Source: Thinopyrum elongatum (taxonomy: Eukaryota > Streptophyta > Magnoliopsida > Poales > Poaceae). Taken from it: a stretch of DNA of 64,000 nt. The notes beneath the pieces were generated by a model, which was not told where the DNA came from, searched no databases, and saw only the letters and a program-made list of their open reading frames with translations. Position numbers and translations under genes: made by a program. The stretch covers positions 298,294,362 through 298,358,361 of the forward strand of contig CM022303.1 in assembly GCA_011799875.1 (NCBI GenBank), written 5' to 3'. Numbering within the stretch: position 1 is the first letter of the stretch; each line of letters begins with the position of its first letter. Of the stretch, positions 12,460 through 23,637 are shown one piece after another.

Positions 12460-13954
12460 TGATAACCCACAAGTATAGGGGATCATTTGTAGCCGTCTTC
12501 GATAAATAAGAGTGTCGAACCCAACGATGAGCTAAAGGTAGAACAAATATTCCCTCAAGTTCTATCGACCACCGATACAACTCTACGCACACTTGATGTT
12601 TGCTTTACCTAGAACAAGTATGAAACTATTTTGCAAGAATAAAACTACGAGTACTTTGCGAGAATAAAACTACGGATAAATTGCAAGGTAATAAAAGTGG
12701 ATAGCTTTTGTCAACAAGAAAGTCATTTGTCCCTAGGCAATCGATAACAAGTACCGGTAATCATTCTTGTAATTTTATATGAGGGAGAGGCATGAGCTAA
12801 CAAACTTTCTCTACTTGGATCATATGCACTTATGATTGGACCCCTAGCAAGCATCCGCAACTACTAAATATCATTAAGGTCGTGCAACCCAACCATAGCA
12901 TTAAGTATCAAGTCCTCTTTACTCCCATACGCCATAACCCGCTTATCCGCGTTTGGGCTGTTGTCATCCCCCGCAACACTGACAATAAGCAAACCATGAA
13001 CATATTGCAACACCCTACAGCGGGGCCCCCACACATTTGCGCGAGATGGAGGGCACCGTAGGACAGCACCATAAATAAAATATACAATCATACCAACCAA
13101 GATCATGATTAACCCACAGGACAAAACAGATCTACTCAAACATAATAGGATAGCCAAATATCATTGGGAAATAATATATGGAGTTGGACACCATGTTTAA
13201 GTAGAGATTACAGCGGGGAGAAGAGGTGTTACACCGCTGCATAGAGGGGGAGAAAGTTGGAGTTGACGGTAGCAAGATTGTTGATGTAGATCACCGTCAC
13301 GATCCTTGCCCCGGCGGCACTCCGGCGCCACTGGGAGAGAGGGGGAGAGAGCCCCCCTCCTTCTTATTCTTCCTTGGCCTCCCCCCTAGATGGGAGGAGA
13401 GTTCCCCCTCTGGTCCATGTCCTCCATGGCGGCGGAGGGGCGGGAGCCCCTCCAAGATTAGATCTCCCTCTTTGTTCTATTCTGTTTGCGTTCCCCAGAT
13501 CTGGCCCTTCACCATTTCTTATATTCCCAGAGATCCGTAACTCCGATTGCGCTGAGATTTTAACACAATTTTTTTCCATAAATTATCTTTCTTGCGCCAG
13601 AAGAAGGGCTCCAACCGACGTTCGAGGAGGGCACAAGACACCTGGGCGCGCCGGGCACCCCCTGGCGCGCCCTGGTGTATCTTGGGGCTTGTGGGCCCCC
13701 GTTTACATTGATTCCACCTCCCAAAATTCAAAAATATTCCAAAATAATTCTCCGTAAATTTTTATTGCATTTGGACTTTGTTTGATATGGATTTTCTGTG
13801 AAACAAAAAACATGCAACAAACAGGAACTGGCACTGGGCACTGGATCAATAGGTTAGTCCAATAAATCATATAAAAAGTTGCCAAAAATATGTGAAAGTT
13901 GTATAATATTGGCATGAAACAATCAAAAATTATAGATACGATGGAGACGTATCA
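12460..13954 (-). repeat. 5' LTR of nested non-autonomous element
   Basis: 1495 bp, matching 6623-8117 along its full length. It is followed by the ATAAG duplication at 13955-13959. Confidence 0.92.
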
Positions 13955-14875
13955 ATAAGCAGTAGGAATAACTGGATCAACATTATAAGTAATGGTTTAT
14001 TCTTCAGCTTTAATGGGTTCTACTATTTTTACTTCAATGGGAGGATGATATTTAAACCACTTATCCTTAGGGAGATCAACATGAGTAGCAAATGATTCAC
14101 AGAAAGAAGCTACTATCTCAGAGTCAAGTCCATATTTAGTGCTAAATTCACGAAAAGCATCGGTATCCATAAAAGATTTAACACAATCAAACTTAAGGTT
14201 TATACCTGACTCCTTACCTTCGTCGAGCTCCCAATCTTCAGAGTTGCATTTAATTCTTTCCAAGAGATCCCATTTAAATTCAATAGTCTTCTTCATAAAA
14301 GAACCAGTACAAGAAGTATCGAGCATGGATTGATCATTACGAGAAAGTCGAGCATAAAAATTCTGAATAATAATTTCTCTTGAGATCTCATGATTGGGGC
14401 ATGAATATAACATTGACTTAAGCCTCCCCCAAGCTTGAGCGATACTTTCTCCTTCACGAGGCTAAAAATTATAAATATAATTCCGATCACGATGAACCAG
14501 ATGCATAGAATAAAACTTCTGATGAAATTCCAATTTCAATCGGCTGTAATTCCAAGCTCCAATATCATCACATAGCCTATACCATGTCAATGCCTTTTCC
14601 TTCAAAGATAAAGGGAAGACCTTATTCTTGACTTCATCCTCAGGCAAACCTGTAAGCTTAAATAATCCACAAACTTTATCCACATAGATTAGATGCAAAT
14701 CAGGATGTAGTGTTCCATCTCCTGCATACGGATTAGCTAGCAGTTTCTCTATCATACCCGAAGGAATTTCATAACCAATATTATCAGTAGGTGCAGTAGG
14801 TTGAGGAGCAACTCTTTGTTCTTCCGGTCGAGGTGAAGATACCCCGAACAAGCCCCTCAAAGGATGACTTTCCAT
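13955..14875 (-). pseudogene. gag of outer Athila-type element, interrupted
   Basis: The ATG at 14875-14873 (MESHPLRGLFG) opens a gag frame with WYRLCDDIGAWNYSRLKLEF and SIAQAWGRLKSMLYSCP blocks typical of Athila gag. An in-frame TAG at 14464-14462 and a TAA at 13999-13997 break it. The frame reaches 13955, inside the ATAAG duplication, and resumes in phase at 6617. The coding stretch at 14423-14436 contains the polypurine-like AAGCTTGGGGGAGG on the minus strand. Confidence 0.85.
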
Positions 14876-14952
14876 AGTGACAAGGTACAATAAATTTCAG
14901 CACATAATATAAATGTTTCCTTACCAAATTCCACTTACCAAAGGCGCTTCAC

Positions 14953-14970
14953 TCCCCGGCAACGGCGCCA
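14953..14970 (-). other. Primer-binding site, tRNA-Asp type (outer element)
   Basis: An 18-base perfect complement to the tRNA-Asp 3' end on the minus strand, 11 bases from the LTR edge at 14982. Identical in sequence and spacing to the site of the nested element. Confidence 0.9.
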
Positions 14971-14981
14971 GAAAAGAGTCT

Positions 14982-16503
14982 TGATGACCCACAAGTATAG
15001 GGGATCAATCATAGTCCTTTTGATAAGTAAGAGTGTCGAACACAACGAGGAGCAGAAGGAAATGACAAACGGTTTTCAGCAAGGTATTTTCTGCAAGCAC
15101 TGAAATTATCGGTAACAGATAGTTTTGTGATAAGATAATTTGTAACGGGTAACAAGTAAAAAGTGTAACAAAGGTGCAACAAGGTGGCCCAATCCTTTTT
15201 GTAGCAAAGGATAAGCCTGGACGAACTCTTATATAAAGCAAAACGCTCCCGAGGACACATGGGAATTATTGTCAAGTTAGTTTTCATCATGCTCATATGA
15301 TTCACGCTCGTTACTTTGATAATTTGATATGTGGGTGGACCGGTGCTTGGGTGTTGTCCTTACTTGGACAAGCCTCCCACTTATGATTAACCCCTCTCGC
15401 AAGCATCCGCAACTACGAAAGAAGAATTAAGATAAATCTAACCATAGCATGAAACAAGTGGATCCAAATCAGCCCCGTACGAAGCAACACATAAACTAGG
15501 GTTTAAGCTTCTGTCACTCTAGCAACCCATCATCTACTTATTACTTCCCAATGCCTTCCCCTAGGCCCAAATCATGGTGAAGTGTCATGTAGTCGATGTT
15601 CACATAACACCACTAGAGGAAAGACAACATACATCTCATCAAAATATCGAACGAATACCAAATTCACATGATTACTTATAACAAGACTTCTCCCATGTCC
15701 TCAGGAACAAATGTAACTACTCACGAAGCATATTCATGTTCAAGATCAGAGGGGTATTGAATATCATTAAGTATCTGAACATATGATCTTCCACCAAATA
15801 AACCAACTAGCATCAACTACAAGGAGTAATCAACACTACTAGCAACCCACAGGTACCAATCTAAGGTTTTGAGACAAAGATTGAATACAAGAGATGAACT
15901 AGGGTTTGAGAGGAGATGGTGCTGGTGAACATGTTGATGAAGATTGACCCCCCTCGATGAGAGGATCGTTGGTGATGACGATGGCTTCGATTTCCCCCTC
16001 CGGGAGGGAAGTTTCCCCGGCAGAATCGCTCTGCCGGAGCCCTAGATTGCTCCTGCCCAATTTCCGCCTGGAGACGGCGGCGCTTCATCCCGAAAGCTTC
16101 CTCCTTATTTTTTCTAGGTCAAAAACAACCATATAGCAGAAGAGGGGCATCAGACGATGGCCAGGGGGCCCACAAGCCATGGGGGCGCGCCCTGGGGGGT
16201 AGGGCGTGTGCCCCAGGCTTGTGGCCACCTGGTGGGTCCCCTCTGGTAGTTTCTTCGCTCAATAATTTTTATATATTCCAAAATAATTCTCCGTAAATTT
16301 TTAGGACTTTTGGAGTTGTGCATAATAGGTATCTCGGATTTGCTCCTTTCCGGTCTAGAATTCCAGCTGCCGGCATTCTCGTTCTTTGTGTAAACCTTGT
16401 AAAATAAGAGAGAAAAGGCATAAGTATTGTACCATAATGTGAAATAACAGCCCATAATACAATAAATATCAACATAAAAGCATGATGCAAGATGGACGTA
16501 TCA
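14982..16503 (-). repeat. 5' LTR of outer Athila-type element
   Basis: 1522 bp on the plus strand from TGATGACCC to GGACGTATCA. The right 416 bases match the window start (1-414). The flanking five bases are AACTC (16504-16508); the partner duplication lies outside the window. Confidence 0.9.
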
Positions 16504-17067
16504 AACTCCTCACCGACCAGCGAGCCTACGAAGGAATTACTCACTCCCGGTGGGGAGCATCATGGAATTGGTGATGAAGGAGGGTTGGTGATGATGAAGA
16601 CCGAAGATCCCCCTCTCCGGAGCCCCGAACGGGCTCCAGATCTGGCCTCCCGATGAAGAACAAGAGGTGGCGGCATCTCCGTATCGTAAAACATGATGAA
16701 ACTTCCTCTCTTATTTTCTTCTGGAAAAATAGGATTTTATAGCATCGGGATTAGGGTCAACGGAGCCCTGAGGGCCCCACAACCCACCAGGGCGCGCCAG
16801 AGGGGGGTGGCACGCCCTGGTGTCTTGTGGGCAGCCAGGGCACCCCCTCTGGTGGGTCTTGGTTCCAGTATTTTTTATTTATTCTGAAATAATTCTCCAA
16901 AAAGTTTCGTCCAAATCCGAGAACTTTTATTTGTGCACAAAAACAACACCATGGTAGTTCTGCTGAAAACAGCGTCAGTCTGGGTTAGTTTCATTCAAAT
17001 CATGCAAATTAGAGTCCAAAACAAGAGCAAAAGCGTTAGGAAAAGTAGATATGATGGAGACGTATCA
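16504..17067 (-). repeat. Fragment of another Athila-type LTR
   Basis: Ends in GGAGACGTATCA at 17067, i.e. the TGATACGTCTCC start of an LTR read on the minus strand. Composition and layout (GC-rich centre, AT-rich start) are like the neighbouring LTRs, but the sequence differs. The outer element seems to have inserted into it, so the rest should lie left of the window. No polypurine tract follows at 17068, so 17067 is an outer edge of a 5' LTR or solo LTR. Confidence 0.75.
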
Positions 17068-17722
17068 GCAGCGAAAAAGGTAAAGCATGCAATTTGCAAG
17101 AAAGTAAGGGATGGGATTGGAGTGTGCAAACGCAATGGAGACACGGAGAATTTTTGGCGTGGTTCCAATAGGTGGTGCTATCGTACGTCCATGTTGATGG
17201 AGACTTCAACCCACGAAGGATACTGGCTGCGCGAGTCCACGGAGGGCTCCACCCACGAAGGGTCCACGAAGAAGCAACCTTGTCTACCCCACCATGGCCA
17301 TCGCCCATGAAGGACTTGCCTCACTCGGGTAGATCTTCACGAAGTAGGCGATCTCCTTGCCCTTACAAACTTCTTGGTTCAAATCCACATCTTGACGGAG
17401 GCTCTCAAGCGACACCTAACCAATCTAGGACACACCACTCTCCGAAAGGTAATAGATGGTGTGTAGATGATGAACTCCTTGGTCTTGTGCTTCAAATGAT
17501 AGTCTCCCCAACACTCAACTCTCTCACACAGATTTGGCTATGGTGGAAGAGTGATTTGAGTGGAAAGCAACTTGGGGAAGGCTAGAAATCAAGGTTCAAA
17601 AAGTTGGAATGGAATCTCTTGATCTCAACACATGAGTAGGTGGCTCTCTCCCAGAAAATGAATGGTGGAAGTGTAGGCACGTTCTGATGGCTCTCTCACA
17701 GAAGGAGAAGGGGGTGGAGGGG
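17068..17722 (-). other. Unassigned transposon leader-like sequence
   Basis: No credible coding region. The open frame at 17172-17585 (+) has no recognisable motif. Read on the minus strand, this segment lies just downstream of a TATA box at 17723-17730 and could be the transcribed leader of an unidentified transposon. Confidence 0.35.
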
Positions 17723-17730
17723 TATATATA
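17723..17730 (-). promoter_or_regulatory. TATA box of an unidentified element, minus strand
   Basis: TATATATA followed on the minus strand by a C-rich start-like tract (CCCCTCCACCCCC) and GA-rich leader. It lies about 43 bp from the palindrome array at 17773-18157, which would be its upstream region. It looks like a transposon or LTR promoter. Confidence 0.5.
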
Positions 17731-17772
17731 GCGTCCACACAAAATCCAACCGTTACACACTTTTGACCCATC

Positions 17773-18157
17773 TCGGTGGCACCGATCAGAAAACTCGATG
17801 GGACCGATCTGTTCAAAAATATGAACATTAGGAATCTCGATGGGACCGACTGGAACAACTCGGTGGGACCGATGTGCTAGGGCTTAGGGCAAACATCATC
17901 TCGGTGGCGCCGATTGCATCAACTCGGTGGGACCGAAGTGAAGCAATAAGCAACAGAGAATCTGTCAAGCCAACTCGGTGAGACCGATTGCATAAACTCG
18001 GTGAGACCGAAGAGAATGCAATAGATCATAGAGCGCTGGCAAGGCCATCTCGGTGAGACCGAGATCCGTATCGGTGTGACCGAATCGTTAGGGTTTCTGG
18101 TAGTGGCTATGTCAAGTAAACTCGGTGACTCCGGGTAGAAAGAATCGGTGGGGACGA
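17773..18157. repeat. Array of twelve palindromes TCGGTNNNACCGA in six regular pairs
   Basis: Starts at 17773, 17795, 17837, 17860, 17901, 17924, 17975, 17998, 18050, 18071, 18122 and 18145. Spacing alternates strictly between 21-23 and 41-52 bp. The first ten keep the dyad with at most one change; the last two are degenerate. Motif variants differ mostly in the three central bases. The arrangement suggests protein-binding sites upstream of the TATA box at 17723-17730. Confidence 0.8.
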
Positions 18158-18846
18158 GTTTGGATTTAGGTTTTGGACATATTTGGATGGAGAAGGTGGC
18201 TGAGGGTTTTGGAGCAATATCACTAAGCACTTGAGCAAGTAGACCATTAAGCAACACCTCATCCCCTTTTAATAGTATTGGCATTCCTATGGACTCAATG
18301 TGATCTTGGATCACTAAAATAGAAATGAAGAGTCTTGAGCTTTTGCCAATCTTTGTCCTTATCATTTTGAAGGGGTTCCACATCCTCTTGTCCTGGCCAC
18401 TCCATTGTTGAACTTATCTGAAACATGCTAGATAAAACTATTAGTCCAACAAAAGATATGTTGACATTAATTACCAAAATCACCCAGGGAGCACTTGTGC
18501 TTTCAATATATAATCGTACTCCCTCAAAAAAGAAGATAAACCATCGTACAATATCATTTGTCTTTCCAAAATCATGTGAAATGGATTTTAAAAGATGTCT
18601 GCATGCGCTCATTACGACAAAAATAATACACTCATTCAATGGAGATTGTTAATTAATTGAACAATTCTCCATTAATTTTAATCCAAAAAAATAGTGGGTA
18701 AAACATGATTAATATTTCCCGCAAAAAATATGATTACCATAATAGAGATGATAATTGAATGAAGCAATATATTGTTGAAACTAGGCATGCAATCGGGAAC
18801 AAAAGAGACAAGCATCATATCGACACCGATTGTATTGCTAGTAGAT
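18158..18846. other. Unassigned spacer
   Basis: AT-rich sequence with no supported gene. Open frames on both strands are short and lack motifs. Probably decayed transposon sequence. Confidence 0.4.
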
Positions 18847-19565
18847 CAAACGCAAACCCTACCATAAAGGACAAGAAAACATACGGTGCAATGGATGAAT
18901 AAGCTTTTGCAGTCGTAGCAGCACCATCACCGAGCATCGTGTTATGGAGTAGGTTGTCGACGTTGGGGAACTCGTCATCTTTAGCCACAGTGAAGAAGAT
19001 CCAACAGTCGCACAGAAGCGCTCCCAAAAAATCTAATCACCTCTCTCCCATACACTATCACATGAGACGGGTTTTCTAAGACCTTTGGTAAGAGAAATGA
19101 ATGCCACTAGGGAGAGGAAGAAAAACAGCTCGTGATGACTCTTCATATTTATCTCCCTCCGAGGCAAAACACGTTTGAACTTCTTTTCTTGCGTTTACAC
19201 CAAACGCAAACCCTAACAGAAGGGATAAGAAAACATACGGCAATGGAAGAATAAGTGTTTGCAGTCGCCGCAGCACCATCACCAAGTGTCTTGTTGCGAA
19301 GGAGGTAGTCAACGTCAGGGGGAAAATCATTGCTGGGGAACCCGTCATCCATAGCCACGATGAAGAAGACCCATCAGTCAAGCGAAAGCGCTCCCCAAAA
19401 ATCTAATCGCCCCTCTCCCATATCGGATCACAAGAGATGGGTTTTCGGAGGCTTGCTGTAAGAAAAACAAAGGCCACTAGGGAGAGGAAGAGAAACAGTT
19501 CATGACGACTATTCATATTCGTCTCCCTTCGAGGCAAAAAACCTCTCAACTACTTTTCCCATGTG
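18847..19565. repeat. Tandem direct duplication, unit about 355 bp
   Basis: The unit at 18847-19200 begins CAAACGCAAACCCT and is repeated from 19201 to about 19565 with many substitutions and small indels. Shared landmarks are GCAGCACCATCACC, CGCTCCC, CCACTAGGGAGAGGAAG and CGAGGCAAAA. No coding meaning is apparent, and the host element is unidentified. Confidence 0.8.
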
Positions 19566-19899
19566 ACAAAAATTAAGGCTAGGCGTACATGTTGAATAGG
19601 TCCTAGTGCTCCAACTATAATAAAAGCTCCTAGCGTGGCTCGATCATGAAACATGATGCGTTTGCGGGGTGAGCGGTGGAGAAGGAGCTCACATGTATGT
19701 GTTGTCTTCTCAAGCTCTTTTTTAGGGATTTTTCTCAATTCTTAGTGGCATGTGGAATAACTCACCTTATAAGTTGATTTTACACATCCTCCATTAGCGT
19801 GACGAGACTAAACTTTTGACACACCTTATGCGTAGTGAGCCACAAGGGCATATGAGAGTTTTATAGGATTTATTGGATTAAATAAATGGGCTGAAGCCT
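19566..19899. other. Unassigned spacer
   Basis: Nothing recognisable. Borders the LINE on its truncated 5' side. Confidence 0.35.
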
Positions 19900-21836
19900 A
19901 GTAATTAGCAGAGACTACATGCCAAACTGTTCGAGAAGGTATACAAAATTCTCTCAATGTGCACACTGAACAGTTAAGTGAGAGGTACCTGAGCATGCCA
20001 ACGGATGTGGGTCACTCAAAGAACAAAACTTTCAAGTACCTTAGAGACAAAGTATGGGAAAAGATAAAAGGATGGATGCAGCAATCATATGCAGGGAAGG
20101 AAGTGCTGATAATGGCGATAGCCCAGGGAATCCCGGTTTATTCTATGGCATGCTTCAAATTGCCACGAGGTATATGCGAAAATGTGAAGTTGATGATTCG
20201 ACAATTTTGGTGGGGTAGTAAGAGAGGCAAGAGGAAGCCTTGTTGGGTCTCTTGGGACATTTGCACCAAAGTCAAGTCCTTGGGAGGATTGGGATTCTAG
20301 GATATTGAGCTTTTCAACTTGTCACTCCTTGCAAGACAGGCCTGGCGATTGATCAAGGGGCCGATGACATTGAGTGCAAGGATACTAAAGTCGGTATATT
20401 ATCCCTATGTTTCCTTTTTAGAATCTAAACTTGGAGCTCACCCCATGCAAATTTGGAGGGCTATATTGGATGAGCGAGATGCTGTTGCTAAAGGCATAAT
20501 TAGAAGGATTGGCATGGGTGAAGAAACTAGTATGTGGAGGCAAAACTTGTTGCCGCGCTCGGGACTGATGAGGCTGATCGCTTCCCTTGTAACTCAGCCT
20601 CCTGTCTTGGTGTCGAAACATATTGATGCCTCGTCTTCATCCTGGCGTGAGGAAGATCTAAGAAGGATTTTTGTTCCAGTCTGTGGATATAATTCTAAAG
20701 ATCTCGTTGTGCACAAAGAGGATAGAAGATTTTTGGGCATGGGGAGAGGACTGCCATGGAAAGTTTTCAGTGAGTTCGGCATATAAGATGCTTTTAAATT
20801 TGAAGAATCAACAAGCAAACCTCCTTGATGTGGCAGGAGGAACTTCAACTTCTGATCAGGAGAGGAGCCCCTGGACCTCTTTGTTGAACATCAAGGTCTG
20901 TCAAAGTTGAAGAACTTTTTCTGTTGACTATGCAACAATTCGATTCCGACTGCAGATGTGTTGCATCACCGACATATGGCCACAAGCTTTGTTTGTTCTT
21001 TTTGTTCGGCAGAAGATATCTGGAAGCATGCTCTAATCGGCTGTGTCATGGCCAGGTGTGTTTTGTCTTTATCATCTCAGGAGCTGGTGGAAACAATGTG
21101 TGACAACTTAAGTGTGAATGCTAAAAATTGGGTGTTTATGATGCATGAAGTTCAGTCTCAAGACGATTTCACGCGCATGTGGTGACGTTATGGGCGATAT
21201 GGAGAGCAAGGAGAGGAGCTATTCATGAGGACATATTTGATAGCGCATTGCAAACACATAACTTCATTACTTTTTTCTTGAGAGACATTCAGATCTCATC
21301 AAAACCAAAGCAGTCGACTAGTGGGAGTACTTTGATCAGGCCATCACAGTGGTTACCTCCGTCACCGGATCATGTGAAGATGAAGGTTCATGTTGTGGTT
21401 TTGAAAGACAATGTTGGAGCCGTTGCGGTGGTCTGTGGGACAACAATAGAGTTTTTTTGGGTGCTTCGTCAATCAGTTTCAAACACATCTATAATCCTGT
21501 CATACTTGAAGCTTTGGCGGTAGAGAGGCGTTGGCAATAGCGGATGATTTGTATGTTCAAAAGATTCAAGTGGTGTCTGATTGCAAGAATGTGGTGGATG
21601 ATATCAAGCAGGGATCATCGGTGGAACACAAAGCTATTATACATGAAATCATAGTTCGATCTTGTTTTTTTTTTCTTGTAATATTATCCACGAGTTTAGA
21701 AGCTCGAATTTCGAGGCTCGCAATCTCGCTACTCGCTTTGGTCGCCATGTTTGGTTAGGCCAACCTCGGGAGTTGAATTTTATTCTTGTAAATGTTGCGA
21801 CAACTTGAATAAAACCTGACGAGAATGTCTAAAAAA
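19900..21836 (+). mobile_element. 5'-truncated LINE with RT C-terminus and RNase H, pseudogene
   Basis: Coding traces in order are RT thumb (LSERYLSMPTDVG, AGKEVLIMAIAQGIPVYSMACF, IRQFWWGSKRGKRKPCWVSW), the zinc-binding RT tail (FVCSFCSAEDIWKHALIGC) and an RNase H-like part (VVSDCKNVVDDIKQGSS). A TAG at 20298-20300 and at least three frameshifts (near 20740, 20900-20960 and 21170-21530) break it. The 3' end is a short A-run near 21830. The endonuclease and RT catalytic parts are missing, as expected from 5' truncation. The 5' edge is approximate and no target duplication was found. Confidence 0.82.
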
Positions 21837-22637
21837 ATCGACTTTCCTTTAACAATAGTTGCAATTCATATTTTAATTTTACATCACCCCGTTAAAATAA
21901 TCATGATACACTCTGAGCCTGACGTGAGAAATTCTATGTTTTGTTGTTATTCTCTATAATGGATTTGATTTTATAGAAACAAAAGTAAGTGGCGTGTAGA
22001 AGATGCCCACCCACCCAAATTGCGTGTGTGCGTGCATGGCCGCCTCCGCTTCCTTCGTCTAGGCTGCCAAAGAAAGCAATTTGGTTTTTCAAGATGGTTG
22101 CCAGAGAAGAGACATGGTCTACATCGGGAGGAAGCAATGCAACGCACTCCAATGGTCCATGGAGACAGGAATGTTTGCCTCTTCAATCTTTTTTCATTGG
22201 ATTGCCGGGATCAGCTACATTTATGCAAATGTGGACTTGACGATAACGAGATATTAGCGATATGACAATGACTACTGAACAGTGCCATTGTTTACCTAAC
22301 CTTCTGTGTTTTGATTTTTTTAGGGGTTTCTGTGTTTTTGATGGGTTCTGTCTTGGTTATGAAAGATCACATGTCTCTCTCCTTGACTTTTCGGTGGTTA
22401 GTGGGCCAAATGTGTCGGCTTATTGGGCCAGGAGGCCACTGGACATTGACTTGTCGTCTCTAAGCAAGTGCAGAGATTTGTCTCAAAAAAAAAAGCAAGT
22501 GCAGAGAATAGTAGACGTTGACCATGGTCCACGCAGGATATCGTTGATGAACACCAGAACACGTAGAGCGACGGCGACCATCCGATGAGAATGTAGTATC
22601 AGGCCGAGTGCTATTCAGCTGTGTACAGCTTTTCTTT

Positions 22638-22642
<5 letters not shown>
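21837..22642. other. Unassigned spacer
   Basis: No supported gene. Short ORFs on both strands have no motif, and no terminal repeat or duplication was identified. Confidence 0.4.

Positions 22643-22671
<29 letters not shown>
22643..22671. repeat. (AG)n microsatellite
   Basis: About fourteen AG units in a row. Confidence 0.95.
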
Positions 22672-22673
<2 letters not shown>

Positions 22674-23148
22674 TGTACACCTTTGTCATCATCGGTGTTC
22701 TTCACGGCGTGTTTTATATCATTGGAGTAATTCTTGGTGGGCGATGAACAATTGTGGATTACCAGATGATAAACCCAATGTTCCACGTATCTTAAAAAAG
22801 AACGAATCCGCCTATGCCATTTCCATTGTGGCAAAACTTTGCCACCGACGTGCAGGTTCAGCGCAACAATGTTTTTTTTCATAAACATTGAAGCAAACTA
22901 CTTAAACATAAGTGCTAATTACAATTCTGAAGTTGCACAAAAGTGTCATTATATACCGTATTGGACAGATGTTCTCATACCCATTAGTGAGCTTAAGAGC
23001 AGAAAAACATTTAACACGTGGTTTTGACCGGGATTTGAGCCTATATCATAGACAAGCAAGCTGCCAGAAGAGCAACACATCGCCAATCGTTAGTCTAATT
23101 AATCAGTGCGGTATCTCAGTTTTCAAGCCAACTGCAGAGGAGCTCCTG
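22672..23148. other. Unassigned spacer
   Basis: No gene or repeat recognised between the microsatellite and the target duplication of the Mutator-like element. Confidence 0.4.
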
Positions 23149-23157
23149 ATTTATCCA
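23149..23157. repeat. 9-bp target duplication ATTTATCCA (left) of Mutator-like element
   Basis: The same nine bases occur at 46295-46303, just outside the inverted copy of the terminal repeat. Nine-base duplications are characteristic of Mutator-like transposons. Confidence 0.75.
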
Positions 23158-23310
23158 GAGTAAATTGCAGAAAATCATCATTTTGAAGGCTAGGTTTGCA
23201 GAAAACATCATGTCTTGTATAATCGTTTTGCAAAAACTATTGATAGGCGGATTTGCCTCTGTTAAGTGAGATGATGACAGATGGGGCCCATCAGTCAGGC
23301 TGACGTGGCA
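23158..23310 (+). repeat. Left terminal inverted repeat of Mutator-like element
   Basis: Matches the reverse complement of 46119-46294 over its length at an estimated 65-75% by eye. The right arm has about 25 extra bases around an A/T-rich insertion. Confidence 0.7.
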
Positions 23311-23632
23311 CAAAATTTTCACACCGTTACAATGAATTGTTTTGCTGCACATGGTCCGGTTTGTCAGTGTAACGCTCCTCCCTTTAGCATTTCATCGAGC
23401 AGCTGACATGCACGCCCTCGATGATGCCGGGTCGGGGCTTCTCTTCCTCGGCCGGGCGGCGGCCTCTGCCTTGACCAGGGGCAGGACAAGGCCATGGCGG
23501 CTCGAGCAGCAGCAACAGCAGGCGCGGCGAGCGCGGCGAGCAGGGGCAGTGAGCAGCAGGGGCGGCGAGCAGCAGGCACAACAGGCAGCGGGCGAGGCGT
23601 GCGGCGGGCGCGGCGTACGACGGGCGGCGGGC

Positions 23633-23637
23633 GCGGC
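23633..23637. repeat. Target duplication GCGGC (left) of the 22-kb element
   Basis: GCGGC occurs here and at 45755-45759, directly outside the two LTR edges. Confidence 0.92.

Larger units (their letters stand above)
6623..13954 (-). mobile_element. Non-autonomous Athila-type LTR retrotransposon, nested in outer element
   Basis: Two 1495-bp LTRs (6623-8117 and 12460-13954) flank a 4.3-kb interior. The tRNA-Asp primer site sits next to the right-hand LTR, the polypurine tract next to the left-hand one, and ATAAG target duplications lie on both sides. The interior carries one long acidic ORF (12335-10986) of unknown function and no recognisable protease, RT or integrase. It must therefore have been moved by enzymes from another element. 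Its primer site matches that of the outer element, so an Athila of that kind is a plausible helper. Inserted into the gag/protease junction of the outer copy. Confidence 0.92.
1..16503 (-). mobile_element. Athila-lineage LTR retrotransposon, outer element, decayed
   Basis: A gypsy-type element read on the minus strand. The 5' LTR is 14982-16503. The first 414 bases of the window match its last 416 bases and form the inner end of the 3' LTR, whose rest lies left of the window. Reading order is LTR, tRNA-Asp primer site, gag, protease, RT, RNase H, integrase, post-pol ORF, noncoding tail, polypurine tract, LTR. The FMDD RT motif, the protease D-L-G-A motif and the tRNA-Asp primer are typical of the Athila lineage. 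Coding is broken by several stops and frameshifts, and a second element (6623-13954) is inserted between gag and protease. It resembles the Triticeae Sabrina/WHAM/Fatima group, but the exact family is not assigned. Confidence 0.9.

Noticed and set aside
17172..17585. ORF of 137 codons
   Set aside because: No motif, biased composition, and lies in a transposon leader-like region read from the other strand.
17773..18157. CRISPR-like array
   Set aside because: Repeats are 13-bp palindromes with alternating spacing in a plant genome and no associated genes. Transposon promoter sites fit better.
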